A stretch of DNA of 32,959 bases from positions 1 to 32,959 of the forward strand of contig CAJQKQ010000058.1 in assembly GCA_905478925.1 (NCBI GenBank). The letters are read 5' to 3'. This DNA is from an uncultured Verrucomicrobiales bacterium. GTDB lineage: Bacteria; Verrucomicrobiota; Verrucomicrobiia; Verrucomicrobiales; Akkermansiaceae. Made by a program: the position numbers and the translations under genes. Of this stretch, positions 21,810-29,351 are shown piece after piece; position 1 is the stretch's first letter; each line of letters opens with the position of its first letter. The notes beneath the pieces were generated by a model. It searched no databases, had not been told where the DNA came from, and saw only the letters and a list, made by a program, of their open reading frames with translations.

Positions 21810-22856
21810 ATGATAAGAAACGTCCTTGGATATTGGGGTGTGCTGGTATGCGCACTTTGCGCGGAGCCCGCCGTGATTTCGCTGCCCACCGCGAATCAAC
21901 ACCTGTTCGGTGATGAGCCGGAGAAGTTCTACATGTACGTGAACCGGACGTTCGAGGGTGAGACGTCGAAGCCGTGGGAAGGCGGTTCGTTTGGGTATGT
22001 GCGTTCGCCGCTTCGGGTCGGAGGAAAATTGGTGATGAGCCGTTTCCACGAGGGCATCGATATCGCGCCGGTAAAACGTGACAAGGCGGGCAACCCGCTC
22101 GACCTGGTGATGAGCATCTCCGGAGGGAGGGTTGTTCACACCAGCCCGATCTCGGGCCGGAGCAACTACGGAAAATATGTGGTGGTGGAGCACGATTGGG
22201 AGAACTCCAAAGTCTACTCGCTCTACGCGCACCTTTCGACCGTCACCGCGAAGGTGGGAGATGCAGTGAACGCCGGTTCCGTGCTGGGGAGGATGGGCTA
22301 CACTGGCGCGGGGCTGAACCGGACGCGTGCGCACGTGCATCTCGAACTGGGCCTGCAGATGAGCACCCGCTACGGGTCGTGGCATGACCACAATTTTGGC
22401 AGTGCAAACTATCACGGGAATTTTAACGGGATGAACATCGCCGGAGTGGACATCGCCGGGTTTTTCCTGGAGCGCAGAAAGAATCCGGAGTTAAAGTTCA
22501 GCGAGTTCGTGCTCAGCCGCCCGATGCAGTTTAAGGTGACGGTGCCTGCGGGTGCGGCCGAGCCGGAATTCCTCAGCCGTTATCCATGGATGCGGAGGAA
22601 GGGGGTTCCCGATCACGTTTCTTGGGAGGTCGGATTCGCCGCGACAGGGCATGTAATTTCCTTCACACCGAGTAAACGGAAGGTTTCCGCGCCTGTTGTC
22701 TCGCACCTGAGGCCTTCGGATATTCCGCAACGTTGGCTCACTCGCGGGTTGCTGACCGGGGAGGGAAATTCTGCCTCCCTCTCTGCGGGCGGTAAAAAGC
22801 TCGTTTCACTGGTGTTGGACAGTTTCCCGATCGTCGAGGCTGCGTCTACGAGGTAA
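21810..22856 (+). CDS. Secreted M23 (LytM-type) metalloendopeptidase
   Basis: The 348-residue protein has a short N-terminal signal (MIRNVLGYWGVLVCALCAEP) and one M23 domain at about residues 60-185. Zinc ligands and catalytic residues are all present: His80 and Asp84 in SRFHEGIDIAP, His141 in YAHLST and His175/His177 in RAHVHLEL. The typical GNYGKYVVVEH-like strand appears as SNYGKYVVVEHDW. It should cut peptide cross-bridges of peptidoglycan in the periplasm, with all residues for activity intact. The C-terminal ~150 residues form an unrecognised beta-rich domain. It follows the SecD-like gene by 6 bp. Confidence 0.92.
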   Translation: MIRNVLGYWGVLVCALCAEPAVISLPTANQHLFGDEPEKFYMYVNRTFEGETSKPWEGGSFGYVRSPLRVGGKLVMSRFHEGIDIAPVKRDKAGNPLDLVMSISGGRVVHTSPISGRSNYGKYVVVEHDWENSKVYSLYAHLSTVTAKVGDAVNAGSVLGRMGYTGAGLNRTRAHVHLELGLQMSTRYGSWHDHNFGSANYHGNFNGMNIAGVDIAGFFLERRKNPELKFSEFVLSRPMQFKVTVPAGAAEPEFLSRYPWMRRKGVPDHVSWEVGFAATGHVISFTPSKRKVSAPVVSHLRPSDIPQRWLTRGLLTGEGNSASLSAGGKKLVSLVLDSFPIVEAASTR

Positions 22857-22909
22857 ACCGGGCAATCGACGCTTTCAAAGCTCCGGCCATGAGTGCACCA
22901 TTCAGTGCG

Positions 22910-24823
22910 ATGAAAGAATTTCTTTTCCTCATTCTCGGATTGCTCCCGTCGCTTGCATTTGCCAGCGGACCGGGGACAGCCGCGCTGGACTTCTTGGAAA
23001 AGGTGCGGAAGGGGGAATTGAACCTCAATCCCGGCGGCGACACCGCGCTTCAGAAGCATACGACTGACGGAAAGAGGGAGATCATACGGAAAGGGATCGA
23101 GAGGCTAGGGGCGGATCTCCGGGACGGCGAACTGGAGATCGGCGAAGTGAAAGAGGATACCGGTTTCGCTGCCGTCATGATCCGCAAGGTTGTGGGATTT
23201 GATTCGTCGGAAATCAGGATCTACCCGGTCGCATTGGTGAAGCGTGGGGCGGAATGGTTGCCGGCACCTGTGCTTGCCTCGTTCGAGAATGCGGTTGCGG
23301 GATACACGCTGCCGATCAGGGAGCGACTGTCCGGCCTTGAGAACTGGATGATGAGGGAGCGGGTGGTCGATCTTGAGACGCTGATCGCCAAATCTTCACA
23401 ACGGACGCGCGCTCGGATCAGGGAGAGCATTATTGGACAAGATCTTGAGGGGGATGATTTGGCCAAGATCACGGGGCTTTTCCTCAAGGCTTGCGCAGCA
23501 AAGGACAGGGCGGCGATTCTCGGATTTCTCGGCGGGCTCGGTGATCCCCTCCCGGATGATTGGGCGGCGCGCCTTGCTGTTTCGCGGGCGGCGGTCGAAG
23601 GGCAGGGGCCATGGCGGCTCTTGGTTGCACCCGAGGTGGTGAGGATCCCCGTGCTTGAGGAGCAGACGAAGGGGAGCGGGATGATTTCCATCGCCTGTCT
23701 GGATCCGGCGATCATGCGTTCGTCTGGAACCATGCAGAAAATCCGCATCATCCATCTTGAACTCGTGAAAAACAGTTCAGGGCATTGGAGAATGGATCTC
23801 CCTACCGTGCTGATGTCCGGGGACGAGGATATGCTTGCGGACGAAGAGGGGCTCGACGTCGACCTTCTCGACCGTTTTCCGAAGAGGCTCCGTGAAGTGG
23901 AGCCCGTGACCAAGGCCGCCACCGCGCGCGCCGCCTTGGACGGCGTGATCGAATCCCTGAGATCCCCGTCACTGCGCGAACTTCTCAGGAGGGTGGATTT
24001 CGGCCGCCGCCCCAAGGATGGGCGGATCGCGTGTTCCGCCGCTGCGGAGGTATGGTGGACGCTTAACGAGCCAGGATCACTCCGGTTTCCGCTGGAAATG
24101 GGTTTTCAGGAAGAGGGCGACTCGGCCGCCGCCGTTTTCCAATGGTTTTCGGTGAACGATGCGGATCGTTTCGAGCCGGTGACGATGTTTTTTAAAAAAT
24201 CGGGCGATGGCTGGGTGTGGGCTCCCGGGATTGTCTCCGAGGATGACAGGGAGGATCATCAGGCGCTTTCAAAATGGGTGAAAGCAAATGAACCGGATTG
24301 GCGGCTGTCCTGGCGCGAGGAACTCATGAAGCCGGGCACGGAGCTCAGAAGGCTCGGATTTGAGCGTGTTGCGACCGACACGGAGCTTGGCAAGCTGGTG
24401 GCGGATTGGATTTCCGCCCTTGAACAAAAGGATATTCGGACCGTATTTTCCCTGTCCGCCTGGCTTGGTGACGAAGGTGAGATCCCGATGAAAGCGCTAC
24501 GCAACCTGAGCTACGACCTTTCCAATTTCAAGGAAGGTGCCTGGGAGTTGGAGGGAATTCAGCGATCCGGGTCATGGGCGGTCGCTTCGGTGCGCCAGAC
24601 CGTTGAGGACGGCGTCCGGAATGCGTTTGTCCCAGTGGTGATGACACCGTCGGGGCCTAGGATACTGCCTGAGATTGACTTTTTCGCAGAGGATAATCGG
24701 ACGAGGGATTTCCTCAACAAGGCTTCCTTTGACAGGCTGGAAAAATTTGCCGGGGAGGAGAAGACCGCTGAACTCAGGAGACTGTTCGCGACCTTCCGCG
24801 AAAAGCTTACAAAGGTGGATTGA
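22910..24823 (+). CDS. Large exported protein with four apparent copies of one domain
   Basis: The ATG at 22910 (MKEFLFLILGLLPSLAFASG) gives a clean signal peptide and 637 residues; an ATG at 22889 adds seven residues and is possible. I do not recognise a family. The sequence seems to repeat four times, about every 130-160 residues: a helical start, a beta section, then a closing pattern of hydrophobic strand, short turn and Trp or Ile-Leu-Pro. These closings are IYPVALVKRGAEWLPAP, IIHLELVKNSSGHWRMDLP, FEPVTMFFKKSGDGWVWAP and AFVPVVMTPSGPRILPEI. This is reminiscent of NTF2-like/DUF4878-type domains, but that is a guess. It lies 53 bp after the M23 gene and precedes an AT-rich promoter-like stretch. 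Confidence 0.7.
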   Translation: MKEFLFLILGLLPSLAFASGPGTAALDFLEKVRKGELNLNPGGDTALQKHTTDGKREIIRKGIERLGADLRDGELEIGEVKEDTGFAAVMIRKVVGFDSSEIRIYPVALVKRGAEWLPAPVLASFENAVAGYTLPIRERLSGLENWMMRERVVDLETLIAKSSQRTRARIRESIIGQDLEGDDLAKITGLFLKACAAKDRAAILGFLGGLGDPLPDDWAARLAVSRAAVEGQGPWRLLVAPEVVRIPVLEEQTKGSGMISIACLDPAIMRSSGTMQKIRIIHLELVKNSSGHWRMDLPTVLMSGDEDMLADEEGLDVDLLDRFPKRLREVEPVTKAATARAALDGVIESLRSPSLRELLRRVDFGRRPKDGRIACSAAAEVWWTLNEPGSLRFPLEMGFQEEGDSAAAVFQWFSVNDADRFEPVTMFFKKSGDGWVWAPGIVSEDDREDHQALSKWVKANEPDWRLSWREELMKPGTELRRLGFERVATDTELGKLVADWISALEQKDIRTVFSLSAWLGDEGEIPMKALRNLSYDLSNFKEGAWELEGIQRSGSWAVASVRQTVEDGVRNAFVPVVMTPSGPRILPEIDFFAEDNRTRDFLNKASFDRLEKFAGEEKTAELRRLFATFREKLTKVD

Positions 24824-24921
24824 ATGGGTTATCTTAAAATAAATTATGTTTAATTGCTGAAAATGCTTGATTTTTTTCAAAAAAGATGCAATTCATCTTC
24901 CACTCCCAAAACGGTAATTCC
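24824..24921 (+). promoter_or_regulatory. AT-rich promoter-like stretch before the prepilin gene
   Basis: This ~98-bp gap is far more AT-rich than its surroundings (runs such as TTAAAATAAATTATG and a T7/A6 tract near 24870-24884), in strong contrast to the GC-rich window. It most likely carries the promoter of the prepilin gene. I cannot assign -35/-10 boxes with confidence. Confidence 0.4.
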
Positions 24922-25371
24922 ATGAAAGTTTCCCCCAAAACCAACAATTCAGCAGGACGAGGAAGGGTTCGAAGAACCCGAATGGCCTCCCCCGGCATGA
25001 CGCTGCTCGAACTTACCGTCGTGATTCTTGTGCTGCTTTCGCTCATCTCAATCCTATTTATCGGTGCACAGGCATGGAAAAAGGGATCCGACCGGACTCT
25101 CTGCATTATCCACATCCACAATATCCAAAAGGGTGTCCGGAGCTATTCGAATCTCTACGGCTACGGCCCGGGTCAGAGTGTGACCGGATTGCAGATGAGG
25201 GTCGTCGGTCTCGGGAAATTCGTCGAAAAGACCCCGGTTTGCCCGTCATCCGGCACCTACAACTACGGCGGAGCCTTCGGTTCGGATACGATTCCGCCGG
25301 TCGGCCAGCTTTATCTGGACTGCTCCTTGGCCGCTTCCGGGCACATTCCGACGAACTACGGGGATTGGTGA
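24922..25371 (+). CDS. Type IV prepilin/pseudopilin-like protein
   Basis: Starting at the ATG at 24922 gives 149 residues. A basic leader of 25 residues ends in Gly25, followed by MTLLELTVVILVLLSLISIL: the class of prepilin-peptidase site G|MTLLE with Glu at +5, then the hydrophobic assembly helix. The globular part has three cysteines and many Gly/Tyr residues (YSNLYGYGPGQ, TYNYGGAFG). This N-terminal signature is abundant in Verrucomicrobia and Planctomycetes, often as lone genes. No pilus-assembly ATPase or secretin is nearby, so whether it builds a pilus or a type II-like pseudopilus is unknown. The ATG at 24886 would add 12 residues and cannot be fully ruled out. Confidence 0.8.
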   Translation: MKVSPKTNNSAGRGRVRRTRMASPGMTLLELTVVILVLLSLISILFIGAQAWKKGSDRTLCIIHIHNIQKGVRSYSNLYGYGPGQSVTGLQMRVVGLGKFVEKTPVCPSSGTYNYGGAFGSDTIPPVGQLYLDCSLAASGHIPTNYGDW

Positions 25372-25462
25372 AGGATACCTCTTGGGGATTTTCTGAATCG
25401 ACAAGACGGACTTGTGTGGCAGTTTCTCAGAGGAAAAGTCACCCAACCGACGCTATTACATC

Positions 25463-27718
25463 ATGATCACCTCTTGGCTCCGCAAAGCGACGCTCGCCAT
25501 CACCCTTGTCGCCATTTCTAACCCGGCCTGCGCGCAGCGCGCAGATTTTAACGAAGTTGGCCGCCAGATGGCCATCATGCTGCAGAACAGCCACTTCGCG
25601 CGGTTGCCCTATAATGCCGAGCTGAGCCAAAAGTTTTTCGACGACTACCTGAAGGATCTCGATCATCAGAAACTGTATTTCACGCAGCGCGATGTGGATG
25701 GTTTCCAAAAGAAGTATGGAGGCAGGCTGCATACCCTCCTGCTCCAGGGGAACAGCATGGACGCCGCCACCGAGATCTACGGTGTGTTCAGGGTTCGCGT
25801 TTCGGAGCGTGTGGCACAAGCACAGGAATTGCTGGACGGCGACTTCGAATTCACCGGAGATGACTCCGTGATGATGTCGCGTAAGGACGTGGCTTGGTCT
25901 ACGGACGATACCGCAGCCAAACTTACCTGGGAACGCCAGATCAAGGAAGCGGTGCTGGCTGAGACGCTCCGCCGCGAGCTGTTGACCAAGATGGCGAAGG
26001 AACAGGGCAAGGCCGATCCGGGCGCCGACGACCTCGATCCGCGCGAGAAGGTTTCTCTCCGATACAAGCGCCTTCTTGCCAGCGTTGAGGACGTGGATGA
26101 CGAGGACGTTGCGAACTATTTCCTCAGCGCGGTCGCGCGTGCCTACGATCCGCACACGGATTATATGAGCTTCCGGGAAATGAACCGTTTCAAAGGGGAT
26201 ATGAAAAACGAGCTCGTCGGAATTGGCGCGCTTCTCCAAGCGGAAGAGGATGGTGCGACAATCATCAAGGGCATCGTCGTCGGTGGACCGGCGGACAAGC
26301 AAGGTTCACTGAAACTCAATGATCGCGTCGTCGCCGTGGACAGCTTGAACAGCGAAACCGCCGAGGGGATGATCGACATCATGTTCATGCCCATCGACAA
26401 GGTGGTCGAGCTCATCCGTGGCAAGCAGAGGACTTCAGTGGCTCTGAAGGTTGAGCCATCGGGCGGAGCCCCCGGCGAAACGAACATCATTGTCATCCAG
26501 CGGGACAAGGTTGAGCTCAAGGATGAGCAGGTCAGCGGCGAACTCATTGAGATGAAGAACGACGAGGGCGAGATCCGCCGGATCGGGGTTATCACACTGC
26601 CCTCATTCTACGCGGATTTTGACGAGGGACTGACCCGGTGCTCTGTGGATGTCGAGCGCATCCTGGTGCGCCTCATGGAGGAAAAAATGGACGGGCTGGT
26701 GTTTGATTTACGCAACAACGGAGGAGGCTCGCTTGAGGAAGTGCGCAGGATGACAGGGTTTTTCGTGCAGCGCGGACCCGTGGTGCAGGTGAAAAATACC
26801 TTGGGTCAGGTGCAAGTGAAGGATTCCGATGTCGGCAAGCCGATCTACAGTGGGCCGATGGTTGTCATGATCGACAAGAGCAGCGCCTCAGCCAGTGAGA
26901 TCCTCGCCGGTGCGCTCCAGGACTACAACCGCGCTGTGGTCATCGGGGACTCCTCGACCTTCGGCAAGGGCACGGTTCAGCAGCCCATGGATATTGGGAG
27001 GATGCTGCCGCTGTTTGCAGTACGCGACAAGGCGGGCTACCTCAAGGTGACCATCCAGAAATTCTATCGTCCATCCGGATCATCCACGCAAATGGACGGG
27101 GTTGTTCCGAGCATTGCTCTTCCCAGCATCACTGACGCGCTCGATATCGGCGAGGCCTACTTGGACAACGCCCTCCCGCATGACAGGATTCGCCCGGCTG
27201 CAGATTTCAGGGCGCTCGACCATCAGGCGCTTTTTCTCCCCAAGCTCAAGGAGTTGAGCCAGGAGCGCGTCGGAGCATGCCAGGATTTTAATTACGTGAT
27301 CCAAGACATCATCAAGGCGAAGAAACGCCTGAAGGAAAACAAAGTCTCCCTCAACAAGGAGGTGCGGGAAAAGGAGCTTTCCAAATCCGACGTCCAGAAA
27401 AAAGAGCGTAACGCCGAACGCCGCACCCGCTTCGCCGAGATATTGGAGAAAGACGCCAAGACGTTTACTTTCTATAAGCTGACTCTGGACGATCTCCAGA
27501 AGGGAGCGGATCTCAAGCCCTATGACCCTTCCAAGGAGAACTCCGATTACATGCGCCGTGCGGTCGACAAGACGGCAGACCTCGACGATACGCCGAAATG
27601 GCCTTCAGGTCTGAATGCGGAGAAGCGTGAGGCGATCCATGTCCTGCGTGATCTCGTCGATGAGACGGCGAAGGCGAAAATGGTCGGTTTGCTCAAGAGC
27701 GACGGCGGATTGCGTTGA
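25463..27718 (+). CDS. prc: Tail-specific periplasmic protease Prc/CtpA-like (S41)
   Basis: The ATG at 25463 (MITSWLRKATLAITLVAI...ACAQ) gives a signal peptide and 751 residues, a length close to Escherichia coli Prc. An N-terminal helical domain is followed by a PDZ domain (around residues 230-330: VGIGALLQAEEDGATIIKGI, GGPADKQGSLKLNDRVVAVDS) and the S41 protease domain. The Ser-Lys dyad is visible as KSSASASEILAG (middle Ser476) and STFGKGTVQ (Lys502). A long charged C-terminal domain follows (to LKSDGGLR). Prc degrades envelope proteins from exposed C-terminal ends and trims lipoproteins and wall hydrolases, which fits the many wall-linked neighbours. Its TGA touches the ATG of the yggS-like gene, so they are coupled. 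Confidence 0.95.
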   Translation: MITSWLRKATLAITLVAISNPACAQRADFNEVGRQMAIMLQNSHFARLPYNAELSQKFFDDYLKDLDHQKLYFTQRDVDGFQKKYGGRLHTLLLQGNSMDAATEIYGVFRVRVSERVAQAQELLDGDFEFTGDDSVMMSRKDVAWSTDDTAAKLTWERQIKEAVLAETLRRELLTKMAKEQGKADPGADDLDPREKVSLRYKRLLASVEDVDDEDVANYFLSAVARAYDPHTDYMSFREMNRFKGDMKNELVGIGALLQAEEDGATIIKGIVVGGPADKQGSLKLNDRVVAVDSLNSETAEGMIDIMFMPIDKVVELIRGKQRTSVALKVEPSGGAPGETNIIVIQRDKVELKDEQVSGELIEMKNDEGEIRRIGVITLPSFYADFDEGLTRCSVDVERILVRLMEEKMDGLVFDLRNNGGGSLEEVRRMTGFFVQRGPVVQVKNTLGQVQVKDSDVGKPIYSGPMVVMIDKSSASASEILAGALQDYNRAVVIGDSSTFGKGTVQQPMDIGRMLPLFAVRDKAGYLKVTIQKFYRPSGSSTQMDGVVPSIALPSITDALDIGEAYLDNALPHDRIRPAADFRALDHQALFLPKLKELSQERVGACQDFNYVIQDIIKAKKRLKENKVSLNKEVREKELSKSDVQKKERNAERRTRFAEILEKDAKTFTFYKLTLDDLQKGADLKPYDPSKENSDYMRRAVDKTADLDDTPKWPSGLNAEKREAIHVLRDLVDETAKAKMVGLLKSDGGLR

Positions 27719-28425
27719 TGTCGAGGATCAAGGGTCAGCTGGCTGAAACCATCGGTCGGATCGATACTGCCTGCCGACGGGCGGGTCGTGAAAATGATGC
27801 GGCGCACCTGCTTGCGGTTTCGAAAACTTTTCCTGCAGAGGACATCCGTGAGGCGGTATGCGCGGGGCAGAGGATCTTCGGCGAAAGTAGGCTGCAGGAG
27901 GCGGAGTTAAAGCTCAGAGAGCTCCCTGGCGATCTTGAATGGCATTTTATTGGACGGATCCAGCGTAACAAGGTCAGGAAAATCCTGCCGCTATTCGAGT
28001 ATGTGCATGCCGTTGATTCGTTCAGGCTGGCGGAATACATGGACAGGGTGGCTGGCGATCTGGGTCTCCGGCCCAAGGTGTTCCTTCAGGTCGATCAGGC
28101 AGGTGAGGAGACCAAGGGCGGCTTCAGTGTTAGCGGGCTGCAGAGCGATTTTTCGAAACTCATGGAGCTAGGGCACCTCGATGTGGTCGGACTGATGACG
28201 ATACCCCCGGCCGTGGAGGATGCGGAGGAATCCAGGCATTGGTTTCGCGGATTGCGGGAACTTAGAGACTCGCTGGAAGCCGGTTTTTCCGCAAAGCTGC
28301 CATTTCTCAGCATGGGGATGAGCGGAGATTTTGAGGTTGCGGTTGAAGAGGGCGCTACCCATGTCCGGGTTGGCTCGGCGATTTTCGGAAAAAGGGACTA
28401 CAGGGTGGAGGGGGAACTCGGATAA
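27718..28425 (+). CDS. yggS: YggS/PROSC-family PLP-binding protein
   Basis: This 235-residue protein belongs to the pyridoxal phosphate homeostasis family, which keeps free PLP and amino/keto-acid balance but has no clear catalytic activity. The PLP lysine is Lys36 in LLAVSKTFPAEDI, the same number as in Escherichia coli YggS. Other family segments: FGESRLQEA (cf. FGENYVQE), EWHFIGRIQRNKVRKIL, VHAVDSFRLAE, VFLQVDQAGEETKGGF, VVGLMTIPP, LSMGMSGDFEVAVEEGATHVR and VGSAIFGKRDY. The start ATG at 27718 overlaps the stop of prc by 1 bp; the preceding TTG is less likely. A DUF971 gene follows by 6 bp, so prc, yggS and DUF971 form a likely operon. Confidence 0.95.
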   Translation: MSRIKGQLAETIGRIDTACRRAGRENDAAHLLAVSKTFPAEDIREAVCAGQRIFGESRLQEAELKLRELPGDLEWHFIGRIQRNKVRKILPLFEYVHAVDSFRLAEYMDRVAGDLGLRPKVFLQVDQAGEETKGGFSVSGLQSDFSKLMELGHLDVVGLMTIPPAVEDAEESRHWFRGLRELRDSLEAGFSAKLPFLSMGMSGDFEVAVEEGATHVRVGSAIFGKRDYRVEGELG

Positions 28426-28431
28426 TTTGAT

Positions 28432-28740
28432 ATGAAAAGTCTGACAAATGTTTGTGCGATCGGCGAAGAGCTGGCTCTTGGTTTCGGCGACGGGAGCGAG
28501 ATGTATTTCCCGCTGGCGATGATGCGGAGGGCATGCCCTTGTGCCCAATGCCAGGGTGAACCCGATGCCATGGGGCGGGTGCACCGGCCGGTCGTAGAGT
28601 ACGGTCCCAGAGCCTTCGAACTGAAGCGCTTCGAAATGGTAGGAGGCTACGGGTTGCAGCTGTTCTGGGGGGATGGCCACGGAACCGGCATCTACAGCAT
28701 CGCCTATCTAGAAACGCTGGCGGAGCTGGGCGGATCCTAG
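28432..28740 (+). CDS. DUF971 family protein
   Basis: The 102-residue sequence is a complete DUF971 domain, the fold also found at the N-terminus of gamma-butyrobetaine hydroxylase. Key segments: LALGFGDGSEMYFPLAMMRRA, the Cys cluster CPCAQCQGEPD (Cys36, Cys38, Cys41 region), ELKRFEMVGGYGLQLFWGDGHGTGIYSI, which is the family signature. In the animal enzyme this domain binds zinc; in bacteria it occurs as a stand-alone protein or fused to Mrp/ApbC-type proteins, which hints at metal or Fe-S work. Function is not established. It is last in the probable prc-yggS-DUF971 run. Confidence 0.9.
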   Translation: MKSLTNVCAIGEELALGFGDGSEMYFPLAMMRRACPCAQCQGEPDAMGRVHRPVVEYGPRAFELKRFEMVGGYGLQLFWGDGHGTGIYSIAYLETLAELGGS

Positions 28741-28774
28741 CTTTTTCTGCGTAGCCTCAGCCTGGACGCAAAAA

Positions 28775-28803
28775 CCCCGGGAATCCACAAGGGACGCCCG
28801 GGG
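28775..28803 (-). terminator. Terminator of the minus-strand low-complexity lipoprotein gene
   Basis: CCCCGGG (28775-28781) and CCCGGGG (28797-28803) pair perfectly around a 15-nt loop. Read on the minus strand the stem is followed by five T residues, the form of a rho-independent terminator, about 50 bp past the lipoprotein stop. A second small stem TGCGT/ACGCA lies at 28748-28770 and may serve the plus-strand DUF971 gene. Confidence 0.7.
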
Positions 28804-28855
28804 CTATGTGATCGGAAAAATAATCAGGTAATTCCGACTACTCGGGGGTCTTGAT

Positions 28856-29176
28856 TTATTCGATGACGTCTGTGGCGGCATCCTCGACAGCATCCGTGGC
28901 GGTTTCGACAGCTTCGTCGGCTGCATCGGTCGCGGTTTCCACGGCGCTCTCGGCAGCGTCGCTAGCTGTTTCAGTAGCTGTCTCTGTCGCTTCGTCTGCA
29001 GCCTCAACGGTGTCCGTTGCAGCATCCGCCGCTGTATCAGCCATTTCTTTGACTCCTTCGGCGACCTTGTCGGCTCCGGAGGACACTTCTTCTTCTACTG
29101 TTTCTTTGGGGTCGCAAGATGCGAGTGCGAATGCGAGTGGCAGTACGATGGCTGCGCTGAGGATATTTGCTTTCAT
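28856..29176 (-). CDS. Small acidic low-complexity lipoprotein
   Basis: The ATG at 29176 gives 106 residues: MKANILSAAIVLPLAFALASC is a lipoprotein signal with lipobox Cys at residue 21. The rest is nearly all Ala, Thr, Glu, Asp and Val in repeats such as ETATDAADEAVE and ETATDAVEDAATD, with a period near 11, the spacing seen in amphipathic apolipoprotein- or LEA-like helices. It carries no enzymatic motif. It may coat a surface or act as an extended anchor. The longer frame to 29278 was rejected because it places the signal inside. It is divergent from tatC and has its own terminator. The composition gives long open frames on the other strand as well, which are shadows. Confidence 0.8.
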   Translation of the reverse strand: MKANILSAAIVLPLAFALASCDPKETVEEEVSSGADKVAEGVKEMADTAADAATDTVEAADEATETATETASDAAESAVETATDAADEAVETATDAVEDAATDVIE

Positions 29177-29351
29177 GATATTTGCTGGTTGTCCGGCGAC
29201 GGGCGAATGCCCCTGCCGCTCCAACTCTGTCAGAATGGCAGGAGGAGTCAAAGAAATCCGGCATTTCCCGGAATCCACAGGATGGGATGAAAAGCGTGCT
29301 AATCTTCGCTTGCGGAGAGGAGTCTGCGGGATTTGAATCTGCCCGCACCGA

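Noticed and set aside
25439..26302. 287-codon minus-strand frame within the prc gene
   Set aside because: Antisense to the signal peptide and N-terminal domain of a clear Prc protease; no domain pattern.
28851..29336. 161-codon plus-strand Ala/Ser/Val-rich frame
   Set aside because: Complement of the low-complexity lipoprotein, which has a lipobox and its own terminator on the minus strand.
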